NCBI GenBank assembly: GCA_027038965.1
Contig: JALWFG010000014.1
Coordinates: forward strand, 1-64,000
DNA: 64,000 nucleotides
Source: Candidatus Desulfofervidaceae bacterium
GTDB taxonomy: Bacteria; Desulfobacterota; Desulfofervidia; Desulfofervidales; Desulfofervidaceae
Direction of reading: 5' to 3'
How positions within the stretch are numbered: position 1 is the first letter of the stretch; each line of letters begins with the position of its first letter. A program made the translations under genes and the position numbers. A model generated the notes under the pieces. That model was not told the DNA's origin. It searched no databases and worked only from the letters and a program-made list of their open reading frames with translations. Positions 26,724 through 36,008 of the stretch are shown here, in pieces.

Positions 26724-28154
26724 ATGTCAGCCGAAGGACAAGAAAAACTTTGGGAAACGAAGAAATATGATGATGTAAGAATCTACACAGATGAGGAGAT
26801 TTGGAATTATACAGATGAAGATGTAGCAAATTACAAGTGCAAACATGATATTCCCCTTTTGGAGCAATTGGAAGAAGGGCCATGGCCGAGCTTTGTGAGT
26901 GATATTAAGCAAGAGGCAGTTCATAGACACAAACTGGCCGAGCAGGCTCCTGATAAACTATTGATTCCTGCTGATGTTTGCGATGACCTCTTGGGACAAG
27001 TTGAGCTTTCCTACGTAGAAAAAGAAACCCACTGGAAACATGGTGGTATTGTGGGCGTGTTTGGATATGGCGGCGGCGTTATCGGAAGATATTCTGACCA
27101 GCAGGAAAAATTTCCTGGTATTGCCCACTTCCATACCCTTCGTGTCAATCAACCAGCTAGTAAGTTTTATAAAACCGACTACTTAAGGGCCCTTTGTGAT
27201 ATCTGGGAATACAGAGGTAGCGGTCTGACCAACATGCACGGTTCTACTGGTGACACCGTTCTTTTAGGGACATTTACTGAACAGTTGGAACCTATGTTTT
27301 TTGATTTAACTCATGACTTGGGGGTGGATCTTGGTGGTTCAGGTTCTAACTTAAGGACCCCTTCCTGTTGTGTGGGGAAGGCAAGATGTGAGTTTGCCTG
27401 TTATGATACCCAGGACATCTGCTACGAATTAACCATGTATTATCAAGATGAGCTTCATAGACCTGCTTTTCCATATAAGTTCAAATTTAAGTTTGACGGA
27501 TGTCCCAATTGCTGTGTGGCCTCTATTGCCCGTTCTGATATGTCTTATATCGGCACCTGGAAAGACGATATTCGTATTGACCAGGAGGCCGTCAGGGCTT
27601 ATGTGGCTGGTGAGCTTAAACCCAATGCCGGTGCCTTTGGCAACAGAGATTGGGGTAAGTTTGATATTCAAAAGGAAGTTATTGACCTCTGTCCGGCCAA
27701 ATGCATGGAATGGGATGGCAAAGAGCTTAAGATTAACAATAAGGAATGCGTGCGTTGTATGCACTGCATCAACGTTATGCCCAGGGCCTTGAGGATTGGA
27801 ACAGATACTGGATGTAGCATATTGTTTGGTGCTAAGGCCCCAATTTTAGAGGGGGCTCAGATGTCCACATTGGTTATTCCATTTATAAGGGTAGAGAAAC
27901 CTTATGATGAAATTAAGGCCATTATAGAGCGGGTTTGGGATTGGTGGATGGAAGAAGGTAAAAACCGTGAGCGGGTAGGTGAACTGATTCAGCGAAAAGG
28001 CATCCAGGAATTCCTTAAAGTTGTGGGTGTGCCTGCAATCCCACAACATGCCAAAGAGCCTAGGTCCAATCCCTACATCTTCTGGAGTGAGGGTGAGGTG
28101 CCTGGTGGATGGCAGAGAGATATTAAGGAATTTAGGAAGAGACATCCAAGATAA
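26724..28154 (+). CDS. dsrA: Dissimilatory sulfite reductase alpha subunit DsrA
   Basis: 476 residues. Siroheme/4Fe-4S ligands are in PSCCVGKARCEFACYD (about 213-224) and CPNCCVAS (about 260-265). An inserted ferredoxin domain lies at about 322-350 (CPAKCMEWDG, CVRCMHCINVMP). The sequence is about 40 residues longer at the N-terminus than the well-known Desulfovibrio protein (IYTDEEIWNYTDEDVANYKC), a small lineage feature. With DsrB it reduces sulfite to a DsrC-bound trisulfide in the cytoplasm. AGGAGGT precedes the ATG. Confidence 0.98.
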   Translation: MSAEGQEKLWETKKYDDVRIYTDEEIWNYTDEDVANYKCKHDIPLLEQLEEGPWPSFVSDIKQEAVHRHKLAEQAPDKLLIPADVCDDLLGQVELSYVEKETHWKHGGIVGVFGYGGGVIGRYSDQQEKFPGIAHFHTLRVNQPASKFYKTDYLRALCDIWEYRGSGLTNMHGSTGDTVLLGTFTEQLEPMFFDLTHDLGVDLGGSGSNLRTPSCCVGKARCEFACYDTQDICYELTMYYQDELHRPAFPYKFKFKFDGCPNCCVASIARSDMSYIGTWKDDIRIDQEAVRAYVAGELKPNAGAFGNRDWGKFDIQKEVIDLCPAKCMEWDGKELKINNKECVRCMHCINVMPRALRIGTDTGCSILFGAKAPILEGAQMSTLVIPFIRVEKPYDEIKAIIERVWDWWMEEGKNRERVGELIQRKGIQEFLKVVGVPAIPQHAKEPRSNPYIFWSEGEVPGGWQRDIKEFRKRHPR

Positions 28155-28174
28155 AAAAATGAGGAGGTGTTATT

Positions 28175-29356
28175 ATGTCGCTTGGTAAATATGGTTATTA
28201 TGATCCTTCAGACCCATTAAAGGATAGAATTACTGATATTGGGCCCCCACACTATGAGCAGTTTTTCCCACCTGTTATTAAAAGGAATTATGGGAAGTGG
28301 CTTTATCACGAGATTTTGGAGCCGGGCCTTCTTGTTCATGTCTCTGAAACCGGAGAAAAGGCTTATACCGTAAGGGTAGGTGGGGCTCGTTTGATGAGTG
28401 TCCAGCATATTCGTGAAATCTGTGATATAGCCGATAAATATTGCGATGGTTATGTCAGATGGACGACCAGAAACTGTATAGAGTTTATTACTGATAGCGA
28501 AGATAAGGCTAGAGCCTTGATGAAGGATTTAGAAAGCAGGAAATTCCCCAAGGGTAGCTATAAATTCCCGGTAGGGGGTACTGGTTGTGGTATTACCAAT
28601 ATCGTTCATACCCAGGGATGGATTCACTGCCATACCCCCGCTACAGATGCCTCTGGAATTGTAAAATCTGTCCATGATGCTCTGTTTGAACACTTTAAAA
28701 ACATGGATTTGCCAGCCAAATTGCGGATTTCTCTTGCTTGCTGTCTGAATATGTGTGGTGCAGTTCATTGTTCTGATATTGCGATTTTGGGTGTTCATCG
28801 TAAACCACCTATGATTGATGATGAGGTGCTTTCCAAAATCTGTGAAATTCCTTTGGTTGTTGCGGCTTGTCCATTAGGTGCAATTCGTCCCGCCAAGACA
28901 GAAGATGGCAAGAAGACTGTAAGAGTGAATCAAGAGCGGTGCATGTTCTGCGGCAATTGCTACACCATGTGTGCTGCTATGCCATTGGCCGATAGTGAAG
29001 GTGATGGCGTGGCCATTTTGGCGGGTGGTAAGATTTCCAACCGCAAGAGTGCTCCTAAATTTTCTAAGGTGATCGTGCCTTATATTCCTAATGAGCCGCC
29101 ACGCTGGCCAAAGGTAGTGGAGACAATAAAACATATCGTAGAGGTTTATGCCAAAGATGCTCGTAAGTATGAGCGTCTTGGTGAATGGGCTGAGAGAATT
29201 GGTTGGGAGAAGTTCTTTGAAAAGACTGGTATCCCGTTTACCGAAAAGAGCTTGGATGACTACCGTTTGGCCTATGATACTTATCGGACTACTACCCACT
29301 TCAAGTATACTGAACATGTCTGGCAGTTAGCTAAGGCCCTTGAAGAGGCCGAATAA
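28175..29356 (+). CDS. dsrB: Dissimilatory sulfite reductase beta subunit DsrB
   Basis: 393 residues, 20 bases after dsrA with GAGGAGGTG before the [13 protein letters not shown] and [25 protein letters not shown] are classic DsrB stretches near the active site. The cofactor Cys lie in [12 protein letters not shown] (about 187-198), and the ferredoxin insert has [12 protein letters not shown] (about 257-268). It carries the catalytically active siroheme in the heterotetramer. No fusion or frameshift. Confidence 0.98.
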   Translation: MSLGKYGYYDPSDPLKDRITDIGPPHYEQFFPPVIKRNYGKWLYHEILEPGLLVHVSETGEKAYTVRVGGARLMSVQHIREICDIADKYCDGYVRWTTRNCIEFITDSEDKARALMKDLESRKFPKGSYKFPVGGTGCGITNIVHTQGWIHCHTPATDASGIVKSVHDALFEHFKNMDLPAKLRISLACCLNMCGAVHCSDIAILGVHRKPPMIDDEVLSKICEIPLVVAACPLGAIRPAKTEDGKKTVRVNQERCMFCGNCYTMCAAMPLADSEGDGVAILAGGKISNRKSAPKFSKVIVPYIPNEPPRWPKVVETIKHIVEVYAKDARKYERLGEWAERIGWEKFFEKTGIPFTEKSLDDYRLAYDTYRTTTHFKYTEHVWQLAKALEEAE

Positions 29357-29377
29357 GTAAAAAGAAGTATAGGATAA

Positions 29378-29402
29378 GTGCTCCTCTTTTAAAGGGGGGC
29401 AC
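29378..29402 (+). promoter_or_regulatory. Hairpin between dsrB and dsrD
   Basis: GTGCTCCTCTT (29378-29388) pairs with AAGGGGGGCAC (29392-29402): 11 bp with two G-U pairs and a 3-base loop. It is followed by AAAATATTTT, not a T-run. It may be a processing or stability element that sets the DsrD to DsrAB ratio rather than a terminator. Confidence 0.45.
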
Positions 29403-29429
29403 AAAATATTTTGAAAGGGGTGAAAAAGG

Positions 29430-29690
29430 ATGGCATCTATTGATGAAATCAAAAAGGTAATTGTGGATTTTGCCACAAATACCAAGAAGTCAAAGTTTTA
29501 TTTTAAAGATATGGAAAAGGCCGTTCAAAAGGTGATTCCTGATGCCAAATCAAGAGAGATTAAAAAGGCTGCTACAGCCCTTATTAATGAGGGGACTTTG
29601 GTGTATTTCTCTACAGGTAGCAGTACCATGTATGGCTTAAAAGGAAGGGGTATTTCCCTAGAGACTGAAGAGACAGGGAAGGTTGAATAG
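29430..29690 (+). CDS. dsrD: DsrD, activator of dissimilatory sulfite reductase
   Basis: 86 residues with the small winged-helix DsrD pattern: IDEIKKVIVDFATNTKKSKFYFKDMEK, REIKKAATALINEGTLVYFSTGSSTMYGLK. Family knowledge: DsrD is found in sulfite-reducing, not sulfur-oxidising, organisms and activates DsrAB allosterically. Its presence behind dsrB supports a reductive pathway. AAGGGGTG precedes the ATG. Confidence 0.96.
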   Translation: MASIDEIKKVIVDFATNTKKSKFYFKDMEKAVQKVIPDAKSREIKKAATALINEGTLVYFSTGSSTMYGLKGRGISLETEETGKVE

Positions 29691-29701
29691 TATTTACATA
29701 G

Positions 29702-29742
29702 GAGGGGCATAAGCGGTCTTTATGCCCCTCGTCCCCCTTTTT
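29702..29742 (+). terminator. Intrinsic terminator after dsrD
   Basis: GAGGGGCATAA (29702-29712) and TTATGCCCCTC (29720-29730) form an 11-bp perfect stem with a 7-base loop, followed by GTCCCCCTTTTT. It ends the sulfate-respiration block. Confidence 0.85.
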
Positions 29743-29838
29743 GGTTTGTGACAAAGGTTTCCAAATTGAGATTTGGGGGTTTTCCTAGTGCCCTAGCCCG
29801 AGGTGCTCGGTTGTTTACACATATGGCGTTCCCATAGC

Positions 29839-30282
29839 TTATAATTTTAAGGTCATCAAAATGGCATCCTCGCCTGTGTCATAATAATAGCGAGGTCTAC
29901 GGCCCTGCTTTTGAAAACCAAATTTTTCATAAAGGCGAATGGCCTTGATGTTAGTTTCCCTTACTTCTAATCCAATCCATTTTAGTCCTTTTTTAATGGC
30001 ATATTGAATGGCCTTTTTAAGCAAAAGACTTCCAATTCCTTTACCTTGAAATTTCTTTCTAACCGCGACATTTAAGATGTGCATTTCATCCCATAATACC
30101 CAAAAGCAGATAAAGCCAACGATAGAATCCGTTTTAGAGCTTTTGGCGATCCAGAGATGGCTATAGGAATGACTTAGCTCAGCATGAAAGCTGTCTTTAC
30201 TCCAAGGGGTTGGAAAGCATTCTTCCTCTATAGAGTGAATTTCTTCTATGTCGGCTTTTTGGGCCGGAAATACCAGCCACAT
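29839..30282 (-). CDS. rimI: GNAT N-acetyltransferase, RimI-like
   Basis: 147 residues. Acetyl-CoA binding motif A is KKFQGKGIGSLLLKKAI (about 86-102), and the end has RLYEKFGFQKQGRRPRYYYDTGEDAILM, the usual RimI finish. RimI acetylates the N-terminal Ala of ribosomal protein S18; many relatives have other targets. It starts four bases after the PTS IIA stop and is the last gene of the minus operon beginning at kdsC or above. Confidence 0.85.
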   Translation of the reverse strand: MWLVFPAQKADIEEIHSIEEECFPTPWSKDSFHAELSHSYSHLWIAKSSKTDSIVGFICFWVLWDEMHILNVAVRKKFQGKGIGSLLLKKAIQYAIKKGLKWIGLEVRETNIKAIRLYEKFGFQKQGRRPRYYYDTGEDAILMTLKL

Positions 30283-30286
30283 AGTT

Positions 30287-30679
30287 CTAACCTAATTCTT
30301 CGCTGGCCAGGATAATGGCGTCTTTTGCCTTTTCTTTTACGTAGCGGGCAAGGTCTGAAAGATTCATTTCTTCTTGTTTATTGATAGCACCCAAAAGCAT
30401 AGGTAAATTAATTCCTGTAACCACTTCTATTTTACCAGGCTCCAAAAAGGAATAACTTAAATTGGATGGCGTTCCTCCAAACATATCAGTCAAAATTAAT
30501 ATTCCATCCCCAGAATCCACCTTTTTTATTGCCTCATTTATGGCCTTTCTTAAGTCATCAATGGCTTCGTCCTGAACGTTTACCTCTTCTATGTTATTTA
30601 CCTTTCCACTAATAAAGGCAGCGGCGTCCAAAAGGGCCTTTCCGATGTTGCAATGAGTTACAATAACAATTCCTACCAT
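30287..30679 (-). CDS. PTS mannose-type EIIA domain protein
   Basis: 130 residues from the ATG at 30679, where VGIVIVTHC begins and AGGGGTGA stands upstream. The phosphorylatable His is in VTHCNIG (residue 8 or 9). LTDMFGGTPSN and VVTGINLPMLL are the mannose-IIA hallmarks. In proteobacteria this protein sits beside rapZ and rpoN and works in a regulatory phosphorelay rather than sugar uptake. No HPr gene is seen in the window. Confidence 0.9.
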   Translation of the reverse strand: MVGIVIVTHCNIGKALLDAAAFISGKVNNIEEVNVQDEAIDDLRKAINEAIKKVDSGDGILILTDMFGGTPSNLSYSFLEPGKIEVVTGINLPMLLGAINKQEEMNLSDLARYVKEKAKDAIILASEELG

Positions 30680-30702
30680 AAATTCACCCCTCGGCAATTG
30701 TA

Positions 30703-31575
30703 TTATTTTAAAATATCCCGATGGTTTACAGAAATATCATACTCCACCAAATTTGGAAACGAGCCTTTTAAGAGTTCTGCTAAAGCTTCTGCCACAACTA
30801 CAGAACGGTGCTTGCCGCCTGTGCAACCTATAGCAATGTTAAGATAATTTTTCCCTTCTGCTTTGTAAAGGGGTAAAAGAAATTGCAATAAATTACCTAT
30901 TTTCTCCAAAAAGATTTCCATTTTTCCATCTTGGGCCACATAACGTTTTACTTCGGCGTGTTTTCCTGTAAAATTTTTCAAATGAGGCACAAAGTGAGGA
31001 TTAGGAAGAAAACGCACATCAAATACCAAATCGGCTTCATAGGGTAGTCCATATTTAAATCCAAAGGATAAAATGGTGACGTTTAACCTTCTGGTAACGC
31101 TTTTTTGGTATCTATTTTCTATCCATCTTTTTAAATCATGAACACTGAATGTAGAGGTGTCTATAATTTGAGTAGCCAGGTCTCTTATCTCTTTTAGATA
31201 TTGCCTTTCCTTAGCAATGCTCTGTAAAATGCCTTCTCCGGTCTCAGAAAGAGGGTGCTTCCGTCTTGTTTCTTTAAATCTGCGGATTATTACTTCATCT
31301 TGGGCATCAAAAAATAAAATTTCAATTTTATATCCTTTTTTTTCTATTTTTTTGAAAACTTGAGGATTGACTTTTCCGAAGGGTCTCTCTCTTACATCCA
31401 TTACCAACGCAATTTTATCTACTTTGCTCTGGGAAACCAACTCTAAAAATTTGGGCAGAAGAAAAAAGGGCAGGTTGTCTACACAAAAAAAACCTAGGTC
31501 TTCATAGGTCTTTAAAGCAGTACTTTTTCCTGCCCCTGAAGTACCTGAGATAATTATCAGCCTGAGAGGATTCAT
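30703..31575 (-). CDS. rapZ: RNase adapter RapZ / P-loop nucleotide-binding protein
   Basis: 290 residues from the ATG at 31575, chosen because RLIIISGTSGAGKST follows at once and the hpf stop is at 31581. Walker A is GTSGAGKS (about 11-18). Later family motifs are VMDVRERPF, RFKETRRKHPL, SFGFKYGLP and CTGGKHRSVVVAE. E. coli RapZ guides RNase E to a small RNA and binds UDP-GlcN; in other bacteria the role is less clear. Confidence 0.93.
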   Translation of the reverse strand: MNPLRLIIISGTSGAGKSTALKTYEDLGFFCVDNLPFFLLPKFLELVSQSKVDKIALVMDVRERPFGKVNPQVFKKIEKKGYKIEILFFDAQDEVIIRRFKETRRKHPLSETGEGILQSIAKERQYLKEIRDLATQIIDTSTFSVHDLKRWIENRYQKSVTRRLNVTILSFGFKYGLPYEADLVFDVRFLPNPHFVPHLKNFTGKHAEVKRYVAQDGKMEIFLEKIGNLLQFLLPLYKAEGKNYLNIAIGCTGGKHRSVVVAEALAELLKGSFPNLVEYDISVNHRDILK

Positions 31576-31580
31576 CAAAT

Positions 31581-32093
31581 TTAAAAATTGGGTTCTATAA
31601 AGTCGTAATTTCCGTCTTCTCTTTTGTGAAGGACACAAATTTTGTTAGTTTGGCTATTGATAAACACCAAGATATGATCTCCTGAAAGCTTGATCTGTTC
31701 TAGGGCTTCTTCAATGTCCATAGGCTTAGGAGAAAATTTATTGCTTTTTATGATTTCTCCATTGACAGTAACTTCTGGCTGTTCAGCCTTTACCTCTTGG
31801 CTTCGCTTAGGCTCCTTCTTTTCCTTTAACTTACCTATTTGTCTTTCTATCTTGTCTACCACCATATCTATAGCCGCATAGATATCATCCGCCTCTTCTT
31901 TTCCATAAAGCCTTTCTCCATCTGCCCAAACATTTAATTCGGCGATGTGCCTATATTTCTCCACAGATACCACTAGATTGGCTTCTATATTGTCATTTCC
32001 TAAGAAGCGCGGTAACCGATTAAGTTTTTTGTTGGCGTAGCTTTTAATCCCTTCTGAAGGGTGAATGTTGCGGAAGCTAACAGAAATTTGCAT
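31581..32093 (-). CDS. hpf: Ribosome hibernation promoting factor, long form
   Basis: 170 residues. The N-terminal S30AE domain (QISVSFRNIHPSEGIKSYANKKL to about 95) binds the 30S decoding centre, and the C-terminal domain at about 115-170 (FSPKPMDIEEALEQIKLSG, VLHKREDGNYDFIEP) dimerises ribosomes into 100S particles. The long form is usual outside the gammaproteobacteria. Lies directly after rpoN, as in many proteobacteria. Confidence 0.94.
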   Translation of the reverse strand: MQISVSFRNIHPSEGIKSYANKKLNRLPRFLGNDNIEANLVVSVEKYRHIAELNVWADGERLYGKEEADDIYAAIDMVVDKIERQIGKLKEKKEPKRSQEVKAEQPEVTVNGEIIKSNKFSPKPMDIEEALEQIKLSGDHILVFINSQTNKICVLHKREDGNYDFIEPNF

Positions 32094-32123
32094 GTTTCCC
32101 TCCTATCTTTCCTTTTTTATATC

Positions 32124-33527
32124 TTAAAAAATTTTTTTCCTTTGAGAAGAAGATAAAATTCCCATTGATTCCCGATATTTGGCGACTGTTCGCCTCGCGA
32201 TATCAATTCCTTGCTGCTTTAGAATTTGAACGATCTTTTGATCACTATAAGGTTTTTTTGGGTCTTCTGAAGCAATAATTTCCCTAATTTTGGCTCTTAT
32301 ACTTTCTGCCGAAAGAATGTTGCCTGAAGAGGTATTTATACCTGTATTGAAGAAAAATTTCAATTCAAATATCCCATGGGGTGTCTGGGCATATTTGTTG
32401 GCCGTTATTCTGCATACAGTTGACTCATGCAAACCAACGTCATCGGCCACATCCTTTAAAATAAGGGGTCTTAGATGTTTAACACCCTTTTCTAAAAAAT
32501 CCCGTTGAAACTTGAAAATGCTGCAAGATACCTTGTAAAGTGTCTTTTGCCGTTGATGAATACTTTTGATAAGCCATACGGCTGACTTAAATTTATTTTG
32601 CAAAAATTCCCTTACTTTATTTGAAAGCTGAGTTTCGAACATTAAACGACGGTAATATTCATTGATATGTAATTTAGGAAACCCATCTTCATTTAAGACT
32701 ACCACAAAGTCATCTTCTACCTTATAGACATAAACATCAGGCACAATGTAGATAGGTGTTTCTGTGTTGTATTCTCTGCCCGGCTTTGGTTCAAGTCCCA
32801 AAATTACTTGGGTAGCCTTTTTTACTTCATCTAAAGGGGCGTTTAACCGTTTAGCCAATCCCTTTAAATCCTTCTTTTGTAAGAAATTAAGATGATTTTC
32901 TATGATTTCTTTTACCCACGGCACATCTATTTTAAAGCTTTTAACTTGTAAAAGCAGGCACTCCTTTAAATCCCTTGCCGCTACCCCTACAGGGTCAAAT
33001 TCTTGGATTCTTTTTAATACTTCTTCTACCTTTTCTGGTGTAGTGCCTGTCCAAGCAGCGATTTCCTCTAAAGAGGCCTTTAAATACCCATCCTCATCCA
33101 AGTTGCCAATGATATAATGTCCTATTTCTTTTTCTTTGTCATTTAAATATGAGAGATTTAGTTGCCATATTAAGTGTTCAGCCAGGGAAGGTTTTCGGGA
33201 AATGATATTTTCCCACGGTAATTCTTCTTTTTCCTCTTTTTTTGAAATTCCACTTTCCTTTAGATAGGCATCTTGACTGTATTGTTCCCAGATTTCAGCT
33301 AATTCTTTTAGTTTTTTCTCTTCCGCTCGACTTTCTTGTTCTTCAAGGGTGGTTATAGGTGCAGGCTCATCTTCATCTTCAAGAATAGGATTGGTTTCCA
33401 TTTCCTGTTTTACTGTGTTGAGAAGCTCTAATCGCGAAAGCTGCAACAGCTTGATGGCCTGCTGCAACTGCGGCGTCATTACTAGCTGTTGGGTAAGTTT
33501 TAAATGTTGTTTTAGCTCTAAAACCAA
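32124..33527 (-). CDS. rpoN: RNA polymerase sigma-54 factor RpoN
   Basis: 467 residues. The N-terminal Gln/Leu-rich activator-contact region (LKLTQQLVMTPQLQQAIKLLQLS) is followed by an acidic stretch, the core-binding domain and the C-terminal RpoN box (ARRTVAKYRESMGI). The start is a TTG with AGAGGT six bases upstream, and the first residues fit the family start. Two sigma54-like promoters are seen in this window (38255-38270 minus and 45697-45712 plus). Confidence 0.96.
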   Translation of the reverse strand: MVLELKQHLKLTQQLVMTPQLQQAIKLLQLSRLELLNTVKQEMETNPILEDEDEPAPITTLEEQESRAEEKKLKELAEIWEQYSQDAYLKESGISKKEEKEELPWENIISRKPSLAEHLIWQLNLSYLNDKEKEIGHYIIGNLDEDGYLKASLEEIAAWTGTTPEKVEEVLKRIQEFDPVGVAARDLKECLLLQVKSFKIDVPWVKEIIENHLNFLQKKDLKGLAKRLNAPLDEVKKATQVILGLEPKPGREYNTETPIYIVPDVYVYKVEDDFVVVLNEDGFPKLHINEYYRRLMFETQLSNKVREFLQNKFKSAVWLIKSIHQRQKTLYKVSCSIFKFQRDFLEKGVKHLRPLILKDVADDVGLHESTVCRITANKYAQTPHGIFELKFFFNTGINTSSGNILSAESIRAKIREIIASEDPKKPYSDQKIVQILKQQGIDIARRTVAKYRESMGILSSSQRKKIF

Positions 33528-33538
33528 TTTTGACCTCT

Positions 33539-34273
33539 TTATAATGTAAAATCCTGCCCCAAATAAAATTGCTTGGCCAACTTGCTCTTGACAATGGTTT
33601 CGGGTCTTCCTGCCTCTAAGACCTTTCCTTCGTTTAAGATATAAGCCCTATCACATACCTTTAATGTTTCTCTTACGTTGTGATCAGAAATTAAGATTCC
33701 CATTCCCTTATATTTTAATTGGACGATGATTTCTTTAATCTCACCTACGGCAATGGGGTCTACACCTGCAAAAGGTTCGTCTAAAATCATGATAAACGGC
33801 GAGGTAACCAAGGCCCTAGTAATTTCAACCCTTCTTCTTTCTCCTCCAGATAGGGTAGAGGCCTTATTCTGAGAGAGGTGCTCCAAACGCAACTCTCTAA
33901 GTAATTCTTTTAGTCTTTCCTTTCTTTGTTCTGCCGAAAGAGGTAGGAGTTCTAGAATGGCCAAAATGTTTTCTTCCACCGTCATTCTTCTAAAGACTGA
34001 TGTTTCTTGAGGTAAATAGTAAATTCCTTTTTTTGCCCTTTCATGCATTGGCAAATGAGTAACTTCGGTATCATCTAATAAGATTCTTCCCTCATCAGGC
34101 TTTACTAGTCCAATAACCATGTAAAAGGTGGTAGTTTTGCCGGCTCCATTAGGTCCTAACAGTCCGACTACTTCTCCTGATTGCACCGATAAAGAGAGAC
34201 TATTTACCACCTTACGGCCTTTATATACCTTGGTTAGATTTTCTACCTTCAAATGATGAGTATTATTCCCCAT
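33539..34273 (-). CDS. lptB: LPS export ABC transporter ATP-binding protein LptB
   Basis: 244 residues. Walker A GPNGAGKTT, signature TLSGGERRRVEITRAL, Walker B FIMILDEPFAGVDP and the HN switch (SDHNVRETL) give the LptB pattern exactly. It energises LPS extraction with LptF and LptG (not in the window). It overlaps lptA by 11 bases and is followed by rpoN after 11 bases, the classic lptA-lptB-rpoN-hpf order. Confidence 0.95.
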   Translation of the reverse strand: MGNNTHHLKVENLTKVYKGRKVVNSLSLSVQSGEVVGLLGPNGAGKTTTFYMVIGLVKPDEGRILLDDTEVTHLPMHERAKKGIYYLPQETSVFRRMTVEENILAILELLPLSAEQRKERLKELLRELRLEHLSQNKASTLSGGERRRVEITRALVTSPFIMILDEPFAGVDPIAVGEIKEIIVQLKYKGMGILISDHNVRETLKVCDRAYILNEGKVLEAGRPETIVKSKLAKQFYLGQDFTL

Positions 34274-34811
34274 TCTTAGGATAAATCACAGCCTCAACCG
34301 GCTGTTTCCCTCCTATTACAATCATTTTGTTTTCATTAATGAAGACAATTATCTTTTCCCCTTTAATCACATTTTGGCCTTCTTGCAATTCGGGATGCCC
34401 TGTTAAAACCACTTTCCCCTTTTCTTTCCAAAAGACTGCCTTCTCCCCTCTAGCTATTCTTTGGTCTTGAGTAATTACCACATTTCCTTCAGCGATCATT
34501 TTGACAATTGAAACCGAGGCCAGTGTTTCTTCCTTAGCATATTCCTTTCTAGGGTCTTGTTTTCCTTCATCATAAAAAACTTCCATCCTATCTGCTTGAA
34601 TGACAATGTTATTCTGTTTGGCATTCACATGTCCTGTAAAGATAACCATCTTTTGGTTATGTTCTATCTCCATTTGGTCTGATTGAATATAAAGGGGTGC
34701 GTCATTAGCCCAAATCAAAGGACAGACAACCAGGCAAAACATCAAGACATAAAGGATAACACCTAATGGGTAATATCTGACCAAAATGCCACCCCAATAT
34801 GGCCTTTTCAT
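34263..34811 (-). CDS. lptA: LPS transport periplasmic protein LptA
   Basis: 182 residues. A signal sequence (VILYVLMFCLVVCPLIWA) is followed by an OstA-like beta-jellyroll: LYIQSDQMEIEHNQKMVIFTG, NVVITQDQRIARGEKAVFW, VVLTGHPELQEG. It bridges LPS across the periplasm. The start overlaps the lptC stop by four bases. Confidence 0.88.
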   Translation of the reverse strand: MKRPYWGGILVRYYPLGVILYVLMFCLVVCPLIWANDAPLYIQSDQMEIEHNQKMVIFTGHVNAKQNNIVIQADRMEVFYDEGKQDPRKEYAKEETLASVSIVKMIAEGNVVITQDQRIARGEKAVFWKEKGKVVLTGHPELQEGQNVIKGEKIIVFINENKMIVIGGKQPVEAVIYPKNGE

Positions 34812-35380
34812 ATATTCACTCCGCTTTTAATTAACGTTTCCTTATGAAGACAGCCCTTCACGTTGCCTAAAAATACGAGCCTGTCTTGTTTTAGAAAAAA
34901 ACGCATTTTGTTTGCCCTAATGCGCAAACCTTTCCCTACTATCAATACAGGAATATCTGTATAAAGCAAATGTTTCTTTTGAACATAAAATATTTCTTGA
35001 GTGGTAAGATTATATCCTTTCTTTTGCCAAATATGAACGTTTTTCTTTAAAGTGACGTTTTTGGTATTCATGTCTAAAATACCAGTATTGGCCTTTAAAT
35101 ATACAGGTTTGCCCCTTTGAGGATAAAAAACGGCCTTTATTTGTGATAGCACTACCTTGTTAACGTTATTTTTCAATCTATTTGCACTCCTGGCCTCCAA
35201 TTCCCAACATTTCCTCCCATTTTTTACTTCACTGTAGTGAAAATCAGAGAAAATCCTTTGTATAGGGTCTAATTTAAACCTTTGTGTCTTTCTATTTTGA
35301 CTAAAAATATATATTCCAGCAATTATCAAAACATTAAAGGCCAGTCCCCAAACCAGAAGTTTGTAGAATTTATGTTGCAT
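34808..35380 (-). CDS. lptC: LPS export protein LptC
   Basis: 190 residues: one N-terminal membrane anchor (LLVWGLAFNVLIIAGIYIFS) and a periplasmic beta-jellyroll with LptC-type segments (KCWELEARSANRL, VYLKANTGILDMNTKNVTL). Weak primary similarity is normal for LptC; the position before lptA supports the call. Confidence 0.82.
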   Translation of the reverse strand: MQHKFYKLLVWGLAFNVLIIAGIYIFSQNRKTQRFKLDPIQRIFSDFHYSEVKNGRKCWELEARSANRLKNNVNKVVLSQIKAVFYPQRGKPVYLKANTGILDMNTKNVTLKKNVHIWQKKGYNLTTQEIFYVQKKHLLYTDIPVLIVGKGLRIRANKMRFFLKQDRLVFLGNVKGCLHKETLIKSGVNI

Positions 35381-35451
35381 AGCCTTTTAATAATATACCA
35401 AAGGAAGGGGCAAATGTAAAGCAAAAAAGATGCCAAAAATCGAAAATGGAA

Positions 35452-35967
35452 TCAACTTTTTTTCTCCTCAGCGATTTCTTTTTGGGTAGTTATAATTAAT
35501 TCTGCGATTTCTCGCAAAACGCCTTTACCACCTGAGGCGCTAGTAATATAATCTGCCTTCTTTTTTAGGGCAGAAATGGCATTACTTACAGTAAAACCTA
35601 CTCCTGCTTTTTCTAGTACCTCTAAATCGGGTAAGTCATCTCCTACAAAGGCAATTTCATTAGCAGAATATTTTTCCTGCCATTTTTTAAAAATTTCTAT
35701 TTTATTACTAACGCCTTGATAAATGTTCTGAATGCCAAGCTCTCGACATCTTCTCTGAACCGCCTCTGAATAACGTGCTGTTATAACCACTACTTCTATA
35801 CCATGTTCAATAAGCATCTTTATTCCTAGACCGTCTTTAACATTAAATTGCTTTATTTCCAATTCTCCATCTGCGTAAGAGATGCTTTCGTCAGTCCAAA
35901 CTCCATCTACGTCCGTCATAAGAACCCTGATTTTTTTTAATTTTTCAAGAAAGGATAGAAACTCCAT
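35452..35967 (-). CDS. kdsC: KDO-8-phosphate phosphatase KdsC
   Basis: 171 residues from the ATG at 35967 (MEFLSFLEKLKKIRVLMTDV); the frame opens 15 codons earlier at 36012, overlapping the methyltransferase gene. HAD phosphatase motifs are VLMTDVDGVWTDE, VVITARYSE and FVGDDLPDLEVL. A small HAD without cap, matching the KdsC tetramer family. It makes KDO for lipopolysaccharide and sits next to lptC as usual. Confidence 0.92.
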   Translation of the reverse strand: MEFLSFLEKLKKIRVLMTDVDGVWTDESISYADGELEIKQFNVKDGLGIKMLIEHGIEVVVITARYSEAVQRRCRELGIQNIYQGVSNKIEIFKKWQEKYSANEIAFVGDDLPDLEVLEKAGVGFTVSNAISALKKKADYITSASGGKGVLREIAELIITTQKEIAEEKKS

Positions 35968-36008
35968 GGACTTGATAATACAGCAAAAGAAGACTTGTGT
36001 AAAGATTT

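Noticed and set aside
29755-29838. Small RNA or tRNA-like fold in the gap after the dsrD terminator
   Set aside because: CCAAAT/ATTTGG and a short GC stem are visible, but no tRNA arms or promoter could be recognised.
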